Assembly: GCF_042100115.1 (NCBI RefSeq)
Contig: NC_091272.1
Coordinates: 1,302,001 to 1,366,000, forward strand
Length of the DNA stretch: 64,000 bases
Reading direction: 5' to 3'
Source of the DNA: Alternaria dauci
Lineage: Eukaryota; Ascomycota; Dothideomycetes; Pleosporales; Pleosporaceae
This document shows positions 44,301-54,579 of the stretch, piece after piece; position 1 is the stretch's first letter; every line of letters starts with the position of its first letter. The translations under genes and the position numbers were made by a program. The notes under the pieces were generated by a model. It did not search any database and was not told where the DNA came from. It was given only the letters and a program-made list of their open reading frames with translations.

Positions 44301-46736
44301 TGCATTCGACACTCTGGCAGTCCTCAAGTTCAGAACAGCGCTCTATTGCTCATCTCCAACCTCGCATCATGGGTGCCTGATCTCATTCTCCATAATCTTA
44401 TGCCTATCTTCACCTTCATTGGATCTACTCTGCTCCGCCAACATGACGATTATTCCGCCCAAGTCGTCGACAAGACCATTTCCCGTGTCGTGCCTCAATT
44501 GGCAGCTTCTCTCCGCTCGAAGCACAGGGACTTCATTGCTGGAGTGTCCGATCTGCTGCTCAGCTTCACTGCTGCCTTTGAACATATTCCCTTGCATAGG
44601 AGGATGAAGCTGTTCACCGAGCTTGCTCGCACACTGGGCCCCGAAGACTCGCTTCCGGCCATTGTTGCGCTGCTTGCCGATCGCTACCACAGCAAAGAGC
44701 AGCGCAGATTCTGTGCCGATTTGCTGCTCCACTTTGAACCTGTCCATACTCTGGTCACTTTCAAGGGGTACCTCGACCTACTCACCGATGCTGTGGGACC
44801 GAAGCCCCAGGTCTCAGAGACGCTGTTCAGCCTCAAGGAGAAGACAAAAGACAACAAGTTCGACTTGTCAATCCAGAGCATGCTGTCTTGTTTGACAGAT
44901 CTTGCGCTCGATGATAAGGTGAAGGGTCATGTCACCCGGGCATACAGAAAGAAAGATGACCCCGAACGGCCGCGAAAGATCTTCGCCAACATTGTCGAAA
45001 CTACTATTCAATTGTCAAAGAAGCTGGCAACGAACCCCAAGACTTACGCAGGTTGCAGCCGTGTCCTCGCCAGCTGCCTGGACCTTCTGCCAACAACTGA
45101 TCTGGTCAAATCGGCACAGCTACTCCTCTCGAGCACGGACTCGCATGTGCAAGTAGCTGCCGTCAAGTCAGTTGAGCTGCGCGCCGGCACCGCTAAGCAG
45201 CATGACCGCAAGTCTGTAGAGGCCTTGATCGCTTTCTTGCCTAGTGTACAAGATCTTCTAGAGCAATCACCCGAGATGGACGCTAAGATGGTCGCTGTTA
45301 GTTGCATCGACCGCATCATCGAGCGATTCGGAAAGAAGGACGTGTCTGCTGTTGCATCCGTGGCCCAAATCATCTCCGGACCACAGTCGCTATCCAGCAG
45401 CGATGACCGCCTCCGCATCCTATCTCTCCTCTGCCTTACATCTGTCGTTGACGTTCTCGAGGATGAGGCCATCTCGCTTCTTCCTACTGTTTTGCCAACA
45501 GCGTTCGAATACTTGTCGCATGCTATCGAAGAGGAGAAGACTGGTCTACACAATGCTGTGTTCACTATTCTCTCGAACATCGTAGAACGCTTGGGGTACA
45601 TGTTCTCGCGTGACTATCTGGAGACTGCTCTTCGACTATGCCACCGCTCCGCTGCTGCCGATCTGGAACAGAGTTGCGATGAGAGCCGCAGCGGTTTCTT
45701 CCAGAGTGTGTCTGAGCATCTGGGCGCCCAGGAGGTCTTCGCTGCTCTGAAGTCGACATGGTCAGATGCCGCCTCTCAAGGATTTGATGCCTCGCTTGAG
45801 CAGCTCGAGCTTCTGCGCGCGACTGTGAACACGCAGACCAAAGCTAAGCTTGTCAAAGCGAGCTCACCGCTCTTCAGCCTACTTCTGCAAACCTTCCGTC
45901 TACGCGAGACTGTTCAGTCTGCCACCGTGGAGGTCGACGATGAGGAGATTGAACAGCTTGAGGGCACTCTTACGGATTCAGTAATTGCCATGGTATTGAA
46001 GCTCAGCGATGCTACTTTCCGTCCTTTCTTCGTACAGCTCGTGGATCAGGAAGGCCCCGTTTCTGCCAAGCCTCAACGGGCTATCACATTCTATAAGTTC
46101 CTCGCCGCCTTCTTCGACAAATTCAAGGTACGTAATAATCTATCTCATGGAAACAGACGATCACTAACATATGTTCAGTCTCTTGTAACAAGCTACTCAA
46201 GCTACATCATCGAGCATGCCGCGAAGATGCTTACTGAGCTTGCGAAGGATGACTCGGAGGTTGCTACGCGCAGCGCAGTCCTTTCCGCCCTTCAAAAGAC
46301 ATTCCAGCATGACCAAGACGGTTTCTGGCAGGCGCCGTCCCACTTCGGAACCATCATGCCACCCCTGCTGTCTCTGCTCAACCTTCCATCCGCCTCTACT
46401 TCGACTCCAGAGAACAACACCAATAATGTCATCCCTACCATCACCGAACTCGCTGTTGCATCTGCATCGTCGATGGAAAACCATCGTGAGATGAACAGCA
46501 TACTGTTGAAGAACATGAGGAGCGAGGACAGAAACACAAGACTTGCAACAGTACTGTGTGAGCAAAGCTTGACAAGGAGGCTCGGCGAGGAATGGCTGGG
46601 CTTGCTTCCTGAGATGCTACCGTTTATTAGCGAGCTCATGGAAGATGACGATGAGATGGTGGAGAGGGAGTGCCAGAGGTGGAAGAATGGCATGGAGGAG
46701 ATTCTGGGAGAAAGCTTAGAGGGTATGCTGCAGTAG
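41324..46736 (+). CDS. UTP10: U3 snoRNP / SSU processome component Utp10 (HEATR1)
   Basis: Three exons (41324-41700, 41765-46127, 46179-46736) give 1765 residues, almost the size of yeast Utp10. The start MATALQKQLASIAASSTHQLDLRAQKSAHGKSLLF is the family N-terminus. Then comes the U3snoRNP10 segment (AIRFLFPYIQAPTNVPQRTIAYTAI..., FFKAYQSYVTKVVEAG), then long HEAT-repeat-like helical arrays, then the BP28CT domain near the end (FFVQLVDQEG...ITFYKFLAAFFDKFK). The protein works in the nucleolus in the t-UTP/UtpA subcomplex for rDNA transcription and 18S pre-rRNA processing. The second intron is 51 nt with no stop in frame, so unspliced mRNA would still encode a protein with 17 extra residues. 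Confidence 0.95.
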
Positions 46737-47296
46737 CGTACCAATGATTATGTTTGATGTAAATAGGGAGTTGGAAAAAAAAACTTTCAGCTGAATGCAG
46801 CTATCCGCATATCACTACATATCCAACATCTCCCTCGTAGCGTGCTGTCTCGAGACGCAACCTGTCGACCAATGAACGCCGCTGGTCATGGTTATGGCGT
46901 ATGGCGCGCACCGGCCACTCCCCTGGACTTCCGAATCCCCAACCATCCGATCTCGTCCTTCGCTTCTTCTTCCAACTCTCAAACCATGTCATCGTTATTG
47001 TAGCATCCTGTCACATGCTTCGTCGCCAGCCGCGCTTACAAAATAGCCAACCATACCTCGCAGTCGCGGTTCACCTTCTGGCATAACAGACAGGCATCAA
47101 GAAGACAAGATGGTGGCAAATGCAAGCATAGATCGTCTTCATGGCGTCTCGACACTGAAAGCAAATCAACCTCGAATGTTTTGTTCCTTGTACCTGATTG
47201 CTGCTTGTTATCTGGGCTCCGTCTGCCTGATTGCTGATCTCAAGGACATAGGCACTCAGACTCACCAGAAAGGCGGGCGAACTTCAAGAGATGTGA
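46737..47296. other. intergenic / possible 5' exons of the next gene
   Basis: About 560 bases. The UTP10 3' flank has an A-rich run near 46776. The following reading frame needs an upstream exon that should be here, but I could not choose one by eye. Confidence 0.4.
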
Positions 47297-47887
47297 ATCA
47301 GCAAGGCAGCGAACAGAGCAGTCTTCGAGCTCACAGGAGTTCACTTCCCCGAGAGTTCGCTTGGTCTTGAAGGTCATGGCATACCTCTGTACAAAGAGTT
47401 GAAGCCCATGCTCAAGGGATTAGGCGAAGCACGTGTCGTTGCCAAAGAGAGGATAAGGGTCCGCGATCCGTTGGAACATGAGGGCGAGGTATTTCAACCA
47501 GTTGTCTTTCCACCAAACCACAAAGACGGGTTCAATCGCTTCGTCACCAAAGAGGTCATGGGACAGTTGATAATCTATGAAGATCACTTCCTCCGGTACT
47601 CCTTGGATAGCTTCGATCGATGGTACATCTCGATCTTCTTGAGGCGTCGTCACACTCTTCCAAGACGATCGTACCGCCTGGAGCCTTGGGAAGACGATCG
47701 CTATATGCACCTTGATATTGGCACTCCATCTGTTACGATGAGCGATCTCTTCGAAACATACAGACTCTCCCAAGAAATGGGTACGACAGAGGTCAGCGAC
47801 ATGATACTCAACGTAATCGTCCAGTCCTTCAGACGAGAGAATGAGCTCTCCAGAAAACACAAAGAGCACATGGATATCCTTCAGTAA
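47297..47887 (+). CDS. hypothetical protein, at least 190 aa, 5' end unresolved
   Basis: A frame stays open from 47297, just after an in-frame TGA, to TAA at 47887. The likely acceptor is GAATCAG near 47301, so the visible part is probably the last exon. The first internal ATG is at 47408. The product includes AVFELTGVHFPESSLGLEGHGIPLY, DGFNRFVTKEVMGQLIIYEDHFLRYSLDSFDRWYISIFLRRRH and DLFETYRLSQEMGTTEVSDMILNVIVQSFRREN. The last segment looks like the helix-rich part that follows BTB-like domains in small fungal proteins, but no family is certain. It could be a gene relic if no 5' exon exists. Confidence 0.45.
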   Translation: MSKAANRAVFELTGVHFPESSLGLEGHGIPLYKELKPMLKGLGEARVVAKERIRVRDPLEHEGEVFQPVVFPPNHKDGFNRFVTKEVMGQLIIYEDHFLRYSLDSFDRWYISIFLRRRHTLPRRSYRLEPWEDDRYMHLDIGTPSVTMSDLFETYRLSQEMGTTEVSDMILNVIVQSFRRENELSRKHKEHMDILQ

Positions 47888-48328
47888 AGTAGTTACGCTT
47901 CAATTTTTGTAGAAAAGAAACCCTCTATCCAACTAATTCAATGGATCTATTGATGTCTAGCATTGAAAAGTGATACATTCCAATACTATCCCACATCAGT
48001 TCAAAGTACATCATTTGTTGAACGATCGAAGGCTTCAGTATCGGATATCTATCAAGGCCTGTAGTGCTATGATGAGTCCATCGCATGATTGGGCCGATCC
48101 TTGTCGCTCAATTTATGAATGCACTTTATATCACTCGCCCGGCATCCCAACAACCACGACAGCGGAACGTTTTGAAGTGATGCTCTTTGGAGCAACGCTT
48201 GTAGTACGGCACTTGGATGCCCCACATTGCTACACGTACTCAGCCTTTCGTAGATATACATGTCGCGTCAATGACCCAGCTAGCCTCCGCTTGTCTCAGG
48301 GAGATACCTACAGGCTCATCGAAACGCC
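47888..48328. other. intergenic upstream of the DUF1996 gene
   Basis: About 440 bases, AT-rich, without recognised features beyond presumed promoter DNA. Confidence 0.5.
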
Positions 48329-49663
48329 ATGAAGTACTTATCTCTAACAGCTCTTACGTACGCAAGCACGGTATGCTCTCAAAATATCACTCGTGGCGCA
48401 GCGATGATGCGCTTTGCATGTTCGCAACTCACGGTTGAACGTTTGGATCCTTTGGTCAACCCTGGGGTTGTCGGAAGTCCACATACACACCAGATCGTCG
48501 GAGGAAACAGTTTTCAGCCCGAAATGAAGCCTGGGGAGTATGATCTGGTAGAAAACAGTAATTGTACTACATGTACATTCAGTGAAGACTTCAGGTATGT
48601 GAGCGAAGAGATCGAGAATGTCAGAGCGCGATGATGGCTGATAGAGCGTAGTAACTATTGGACTGCAGCGTTATATTTCCGCGCAAAGAACGGTACCTAT
48701 AAACGTGTCCAGCAGTTCCCGAATGGCGGATTGGTTCAGAGAGGTGGTATGACAGTATACTATATACCTCCATATGACGGTGTCAGCAACGTGACTGCAT
48801 TCAGGCCTGTGAGTTTACTGTTCTTGCCAACGAGAAACACCAAAAGCTCGTTATAAACTCAAACGCATTGCTGACATCGCAGTAGGGTTTTCGCATGCTC
48901 GCCGGCAACCCTCTCCTTCGCAACACCACCGGTGAATCTCGCGGCATCTGCCATCGCTGCATCTACAAGAACGCGCAACCCTTTGGCGGCGCTCCATGCA
49001 CAGAGGAAGACACGACCTTTCTACCTACTCGCATGTGCGAAGGCGGTATCCGCACCCAAGTCACATTTCCTACATGCTGGGACGGCGTGAATCTCGATAG
49101 CCCAGACCACCAGAGCCATGTCGCATATGCAGAGATCCCGTATGAACCGTATGTTGAGCCCTTGGCAACGTTTCCGTATACGCCCGAGCAACAGAGGGGA
49201 AAGTGTCCGGAGGGATTTCCGGTTATGCTGCCGCAGGTCATGTATGAGGTTATGTTTGACACGACGCCGTTCAACCAGAAGGAGCTATGGGGCGAGGAGG
49301 GAACACAGCCTTTCGTGTTTAGCATGGGCGACGCGTAAGTTCTCTCCTTTCAGTTAGGGAACCAAATGACCGTATTGCTGCTAACTATAGACGGTAGGAC
49401 TGGTCATGGCAACCACGGTGATTACATGTTCGGCTGGAAGGGTGATGCATTGCAGAGGGCGCTCAATGCACGGTGCAGGAATGATCACTGCAGTGAGCTG
49501 GAGAGGCAGAGCGATGAAGATGCGATGAAGTGTAGTATCCCGCAGACGGTGGTAGAAGATGTCGACGGCTACGAGTGTAAGCATTCCTTCTGACGGGAGA
49601 GATATTGTACTAATATATCGAGCAGGGCTTGGAAGCCTACCAGGTGGGGTTCAGATCAACTAA
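48329..49663 (+). CDS. DUF1996 secreted protein
   Basis: Five exons (48329-48594, 48652-48808, 48886-49334, 49398-49576, 49626-49663) give 362 residues. The N-terminus [19 protein letters not shown] is a signal peptide. The DUF1996 pattern is clear: [23 protein letters not shown], then [57 protein letters not shown] and [16 protein letters not shown]. The clustered cysteines suggest disulphide bonds in the extracellular product. The acceptor of intron 3 is placed at 49397, because the nearer AG leads to a stop. The biochemical role of DUF1996 proteins is not established. Some carry WSC or carbohydrate-binding extensions, but this one has only a short WLGSLPGG tail. Confidence 0.9.
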
Positions 49664-50251
49664 AGCATGCAGAGGTAGCGAAACTTCCAGCCAGGATTTT
49701 TGATGGAAATGGCTCCCGCCGACCCGAAGTCCCTGGAGTTTCAATGTATGGGGATGCAGGATTGGTGTATAAGCTACAGCGTAATACGAGAGACGCGGAG
49801 GGTTTGTAAACCATCTTCCATCTCCTAGATCATAGTCGCACTTGTAGAAGTCTTCATCGCCCTTCCAGCCATGTGTAACAGCTCGTACCCCCTGCAATCG
49901 CTGAACTAGGCCGTTTGTAGGATCTTCCCCGGCAGGTTATCTTCTTCTTTACTTGTATGATACAGTCTCTTTCAACGCTTGTGAAGATGAATCTATATTA
50001 CTGCAACTACAACATTCTTTGTATATGTAGCTTATGTCGGTAGAGCGTGCAAGGCTTAACTATATGCTTTAATCGAGGAGACATGGTATAGCTTAGTACT
50101 ACAAAAACTAAATCAAAGATAAAGGAAGAAACACTTTGATACCGTAGTGATCGGTCGCCCTAGTCCGACTTTGAACCCCTTGTACACCCTCAGAGCTCCG
50201 TAAAAACCGTGCCTTCAAAGACTATGTCTTCACAGTCAATATTGTCGGATC
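49664..50251. other. convergent intergenic region
   Basis: About 590 AT-rich bases between convergent stops. No gene or repeat was recognised. Confidence 0.5.
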
Positions 50252-51994
50252 CTAAAACTTGGGCGGCAGTGAGTCGTCGCCAGAAAAGCCTACAGCTTCA
50301 TGAAACAGCGTAGGCAATGCGCTGGACTTGAGTAGAGGTGTTGTACTCGCATCGCGAAGGATGATGCAAATAACAAGGAGTGTAACGCCAGTTACCGTAA
50401 GAATGATTGGAACAGACAGCCAAATCCAGTGTACATCGATAAACACTTCTTCTCGGAATGCCATCCCATGGTGCGTGGTTACATTTGCGTTTGCGGGGTT
50501 GCGTAGCGCATTCGAGAGGGACATGGCGATATTGTGGCCAGTTTGCCGCAAGTCTTGTTTTCGGAGAAGTTGTGCTATTGGATCTTGATGACCCTCCTCA
50601 TCCATGACGAAGAGTTCCTTGTTCAGAAGCGTTGTCAGGTATGCGAAAATTGAGAGTTCAGATCTCCAGTTGATCGTGTAATTGTGGGTAAGAGATTCGT
50701 CCGTGGCTAACATGTACTGCTCCTCCCAGACATCTTCATCAGTCCAGCTTGGCTGCTCCAACCAGGGGAAAATATACTCGGGGACACGTAAGAGCGGAGT
50801 TTCTTTCACTCCGCTACTATGGAGCTCGCCGTTTACAACGCTGAGGTTTGTGATGGTGCGCTCGCACCAACTCCACGAGCATTGATGAGCTTCGATAGGC
50901 TCTGAGACTGGGTTGCTCGGTTTCGTTGACTTCAAGTAGCTCTTGTCGTAGTTCCATTCCAACTCTCCGTCCCATTTCCTTTTTAAGCTCGCAAACCCTC
51001 CGCATGTGCCCCAGTAGGGGTTTCCATAGTGAGCCGTTTTTGCACGAATAGTCATCAACTGCTGCACATGGTATTCATCTGAATCATGAAAAACCATGTG
51101 AGACCAATTACGTTGGTGACCCACGTCAACCGAAAAGGAGCAGTTCCAATAACCCGTTCGGTCAAAAAACGACTGTTCGTTAAACTCGCTGGGTTCGTGG
51201 GTGCAGTTTCGTATCAATCTGTCTGAAAAGTCCTCGCAGTTGGCGCAAAGGCCTAAAGTAGTGACGTCTCCAAACTGACAGTAGGGTGTTGAGCAGTTGG
51301 TCGCCACCGGAGTGGTTCCGCCGGTTAGTCCTGCTAGCACTGCTGATTGGAATGGCGTTGTTGGTGCAAAAAGTGAAGGCGACCGATACTCTATTGCTTT
51401 CAAGATCGGAACTTTATAATGTTCGATGCGAGGCATTTCGAATTGGGTCGCTACGCCAATGCTTGCCGTCCCATCTATTGCCTGGACCATTCGAGATGGA
51501 AAGTTGAGAATCTGTTGAGCCGTAGGCTCAAAAGCAAGAGACAGAACAGCGATGACACAGCCAATGCTAGCAAGTATATTTGTCCCCCTCTTTTCCCAAA
51601 TAATCTTCGAAGCGCACCGAGCACCTCGACGTGCCTCGTCGAAGGCCTGGACGTCGCTCAACGAGTTCGGACGATCGAAGTACAACCATTTGAAATGACC
51701 GATGCACTCGGCCACGGGCATAAGCAGTGTCATTTTACCGATGGTCGTAAGTATAGCAATGACAGTTGTTGGTGAAACCATCAGATGCCAGCTCGACAGC
51801 AGCGTGCCGTCGATGCTGAGCAGCGTTGTGACTACGAGGTATGTGCAAGTAATGTTTAGAAGCACAGCTCCTACCTTCGAACACCACGACCAGCTTCCAA
51901 GAACCCGTTGTTCTTTGCGTAGATCGTGCACTGGAATTGATTCGGTTGGCGCTTTGCCCTCCGCGGGTAGTTCGGGATTGGGTGACTTTGCCAT
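50252..51994 (-). CDS. DUF3176 membrane protein
   Basis: A single exon of 580 residues from the ATG at 51994-51992 to a TAG at 50254-50252. The N-terminal block LGSWSWCSKVGAVLLNITCTYLVV with TVIAILTTIGKMTLLMPVAECIGHFKWLYFDRPNSLSDVQAFDEARRG is the signature of fungal DUF3176 proteins. Three membrane segments lie in the first 170 residues and one at the C-terminus (WIWLSVPIILTVTGVTLLVICIIL). Between them lies a large extracytoplasmic part with paired cysteines (CSTPYCQF, LCANCEDF) and several N-glycosylation sequons. The function of the family is unknown. Copies are numerous in Pezizomycotina. The frame upstream of the ATG is open but has only a TTG, so the ATG is preferred. Confidence 0.88.
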   Translation of the reverse strand: MAKSPNPELPAEGKAPTESIPVHDLRKEQRVLGSWSWCSKVGAVLLNITCTYLVVTTLLSIDGTLLSSWHLMVSPTTVIAILTTIGKMTLLMPVAECIGHFKWLYFDRPNSLSDVQAFDEARRGARCASKIIWEKRGTNILASIGCVIAVLSLAFEPTAQQILNFPSRMVQAIDGTASIGVATQFEMPRIEHYKVPILKAIEYRSPSLFAPTTPFQSAVLAGLTGGTTPVATNCSTPYCQFGDVTTLGLCANCEDFSDRLIRNCTHEPSEFNEQSFFDRTGYWNCSFSVDVGHQRNWSHMVFHDSDEYHVQQLMTIRAKTAHYGNPYWGTCGGFASLKRKWDGELEWNYDKSYLKSTKPSNPVSEPIEAHQCSWSWCERTITNLSVVNGELHSSGVKETPLLRVPEYIFPWLEQPSWTDEDVWEEQYMLATDESLTHNYTINWRSELSIFAYLTTLLNKELFVMDEEGHQDPIAQLLRKQDLRQTGHNIAMSLSNALRNPANANVTTHHGMAFREEVFIDVHWIWLSVPIILTVTGVTLLVICIILRDASTTPLLKSSALPTLFHEAVGFSGDDSLPPKF

Positions 51995-52987
51995 ATTCAA
52001 AGTCTTGCTTGACACCGTGGTGGATTCACACAAAGCAATGATGAGATAGATGTATAGAAGATGGAGATGCTGGATTCTCTCAGAAAGGACCCGAAGCTCC
52101 TATCAATCTCTTGCACTGTCGCTGAAAGTTGAGCCCAAGGCAGACACTGCGCCCCGATGATGGCTTGGCAGGGCGATACAAGAATGTGGCTGGTTTCTGT
52201 TAAGATCACTTAGGTATCATTAGTCCAATCAAGTTCGTGATGCTGTCCTGCGCAGTGATGGCTGCGGACAGTTTAAGCGAGGGTGTGGGGGCTGAATGCA
52301 GGGCGTATGTTGAAACTTGCCTATTAGTATGGAGTGATAGGTTCAACCTTCCCATGAATGCAAAGAGTGCACTAAACGACGTATGTAGAACGCTGCCACG
52401 CTTGGTGAAGGTCAACCGATATCCCACGAGTGGATCGCTCGCAGCCTCACAGCAGAATCCCACCTAGCTAGCAAGCATATGATTGCTTGATCATGAAGGC
52501 TGTGTAACTTGGTGTCTCATGATACGCGCCGAAGCTTACGCGCTACGTCGTCGTACATGCATTCTTTTACTTGCGAAGTTTCTCATTTTGAGAGGACCTG
52601 TTCGTTTAGATCGTTGAGAATTGTGGAAGTTGTGATTGGCTCAAGCTGATGCGTCATCGCAGTACCATGGTATCGTCGGACATGAGTTATCGAAACAAGT
52701 ATGTGCCCTAGTTCAGGTTATCCAAGGGCTTCAGCACCTCACGCTGTGCGAAACGTATCGTTGTACAACAAGCAGTGTGGGCGTAATCGCGAAGCCGTAC
52801 CGTGGTTGCCATCCTCTCAACCATGTTTTGGCCATGACCCAACCGATGAGCCACTCACAACTTCCGAAACCCATATGTTCCCATACGCAAAAGGCTCTCA
52901 TCAAGAGAAGCACCGCACATCAGAGAATTGTACAACAAGCTTGGATTAACTTTGATGATATTGAGACTACATGCCAACACTGGCCAT
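51995..52987. other. intergenic holding one copy of the dispersed repeat
   Basis: Nearly 1 kb between the DUF3176 start and the aldo-keto reductase stop. Apart from the repeat copy at 52565-52670 I see no gene. Confidence 0.5.
52565..52670 (+). repeat. dispersed repeat, copy 1 (about 106 bp)
   Basis: This block aligns with 60388-60495 in the same orientation from TTTTACTTGCGA to CATCGCAGTACCATGG. By eye there are about 15 substitutions and one 2-base gap, so roughly 86% identity, and most changes are transitions. The core TCTCATTTTGAGA is a small palindrome kept in both copies. Similarity stops abruptly outside these ends. No coding frame or terminal inverted repeat was recognised. Confidence 0.85.
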
Positions 52988-54302
52988 CTACAAGACGACC
53001 TTGTTAGGCGCCTCCTGCTCCTCGGGCTCATCGAAGATGTTAATGCTCCACCTAGGCTTGTTGGCTGTGTATGGTACATTGTACCTCCTCCTGCCTTGGT
53101 GCTCATCCGAGAACTTGGCGATGGCCTTGAGGTCTTCATCGTCGAGCTCAATCTCCTTGAAGTTCTCGGCAATACGTGACGCAGTGACGGACTTGGGAAT
53201 GACAGAGTGGCCACCCACTTGAGACCATGCAAGAATGACCTGCGCTGGTGTTGCGCCCTTCTTCTCGGCAATGGCTTTGATCTCGGGGCGGTGGATGAGC
53301 AGCGGGATGTCGAAGAAGTTGTTACCGAAGGCGGAGTAGGCGGTGATGTGGATGTTCTTCTCCTTGGCGTAGGCGATGAGCTCCTTGCTGGGGAGGATAG
53401 GGTGACGCTCAATTTGGTTGACAGCGGGGACGAGGCCGGTCTTCTCAACCAGAGCCTTCAGGGTCTGGTATGTGAAGTTGGAGACACCAACTGAGCGAAC
53501 TTTGCTCTTTGGCAGCTTGTTCATGGCCTTCCATGTCTCGCTGTTGGGGACAGAGTTGTCGATGTTGACCTCATTGGGGTCAGAGGTCATGGGGAAGAGT
53601 TCCGAGTGAGGGCTCTTTCCCGGCCCGAAGTTGACTGGCCAATGGATGAGGTACAGGTCGAGGTACTCGAGCTCGAGCTCGGCGAGAGTGTCATCGAGAG
53701 CCTCCTCGACCTTCTCGGGATCGTGCTGGGTGTTCCACAGCTTTCCAGTGATGAAGATGTCCTCGCGCTTTAGACCCGGAACATCCTTGTAGGCACGCTT
53801 GATGCCCTGGGCGACTTCCTTTTGGTTCTCGTAACTGTGATTGGCGGAATATCTCGTCAGCTAGCGCTCTCGGCAAATGACGGTAGAGGGTGGTCATAGC
53901 TCCCCAAGCTTCCGTCTCCACTGAGGGGCATTCCACTTGGACTTGCAACAACAAACACGGAAGAATATCTCGTCCCTGGGCGGATGCGCACACGACGTGG
54001 CGGGAAAGGAAGAGCAGATTGTATGTATGAACAGATTGCCGACTTACATCTTGGCAAGGTCCTACGTTCAACAAGTTAGCAATTTCTCAAACAATAGATT
54101 TGCTGCGGTCACTTACCAAATGACGGTATCCGATCTTCAGAGCCTCGTAGACTCCATTGCCAACCTCACCAGGAGCGGCTTGCCAGGTACCGTATCCCAA
54201 CTGGCTATGACAACATCAGCAAATAATTGTCAGGGTACAATCCGTAACAACATACGGGATCTTGTGACCAGAGTTGAGGGTGACGGTCTTGCCTGAAGAC
54301 AT
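52988..54302 (-). CDS. aldo-keto reductase (Gcy1/glycerol dehydrogenase type)
   Basis: Five... specifically four exons on the minus strand: 54256-54302, 54117-54204, a 14-nt micro-exon 54048-54061 and 52988-53834, giving 331 residues. The start [25 protein letters not shown] is the usual AKR beginning. The catalytic tetrad is visible: Asp in HLDLAKIY (first codon of the micro-exon), Tyr in the same segment, Lys in ITGKLWN and His in [19 protein letters not shown] and the [13 protein letters not shown] coenzyme segment indicate NADPH use. Filamentous-fungal relatives reduce glyceraldehyde, L-arabinose or related aldehydes in sugar-acid and glycerol metabolism. The exact substrate is not deducible. 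The third intron is 213 nt, clearly longer than its neighbours. Confidence 0.92.
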
Positions 54303-54579
54303 TCTGAATGATACGTGAGGTCTGAAAGCGGGGAGTGAATAACGTGGGATGGGTGATTTCATCAACGAGGGCAGATTCGCCCTTCTTAAGTATCGCATCT
54401 TGAGTGCTCTCGGCCATGGTGTCGGCCGGGAGCCATTATGTATGTCTTGCAGAAATTGCTCCACGACGTGGGATGTCGGACGTGTACAGCAAGGCACAGC
54501 ACCGTGTTGGCTGGGCTGGCGGGATAATTGCGTGCTCTCGCGACCAAGACACACCCCGCTATCGTGGTTCGGGAGAGCT

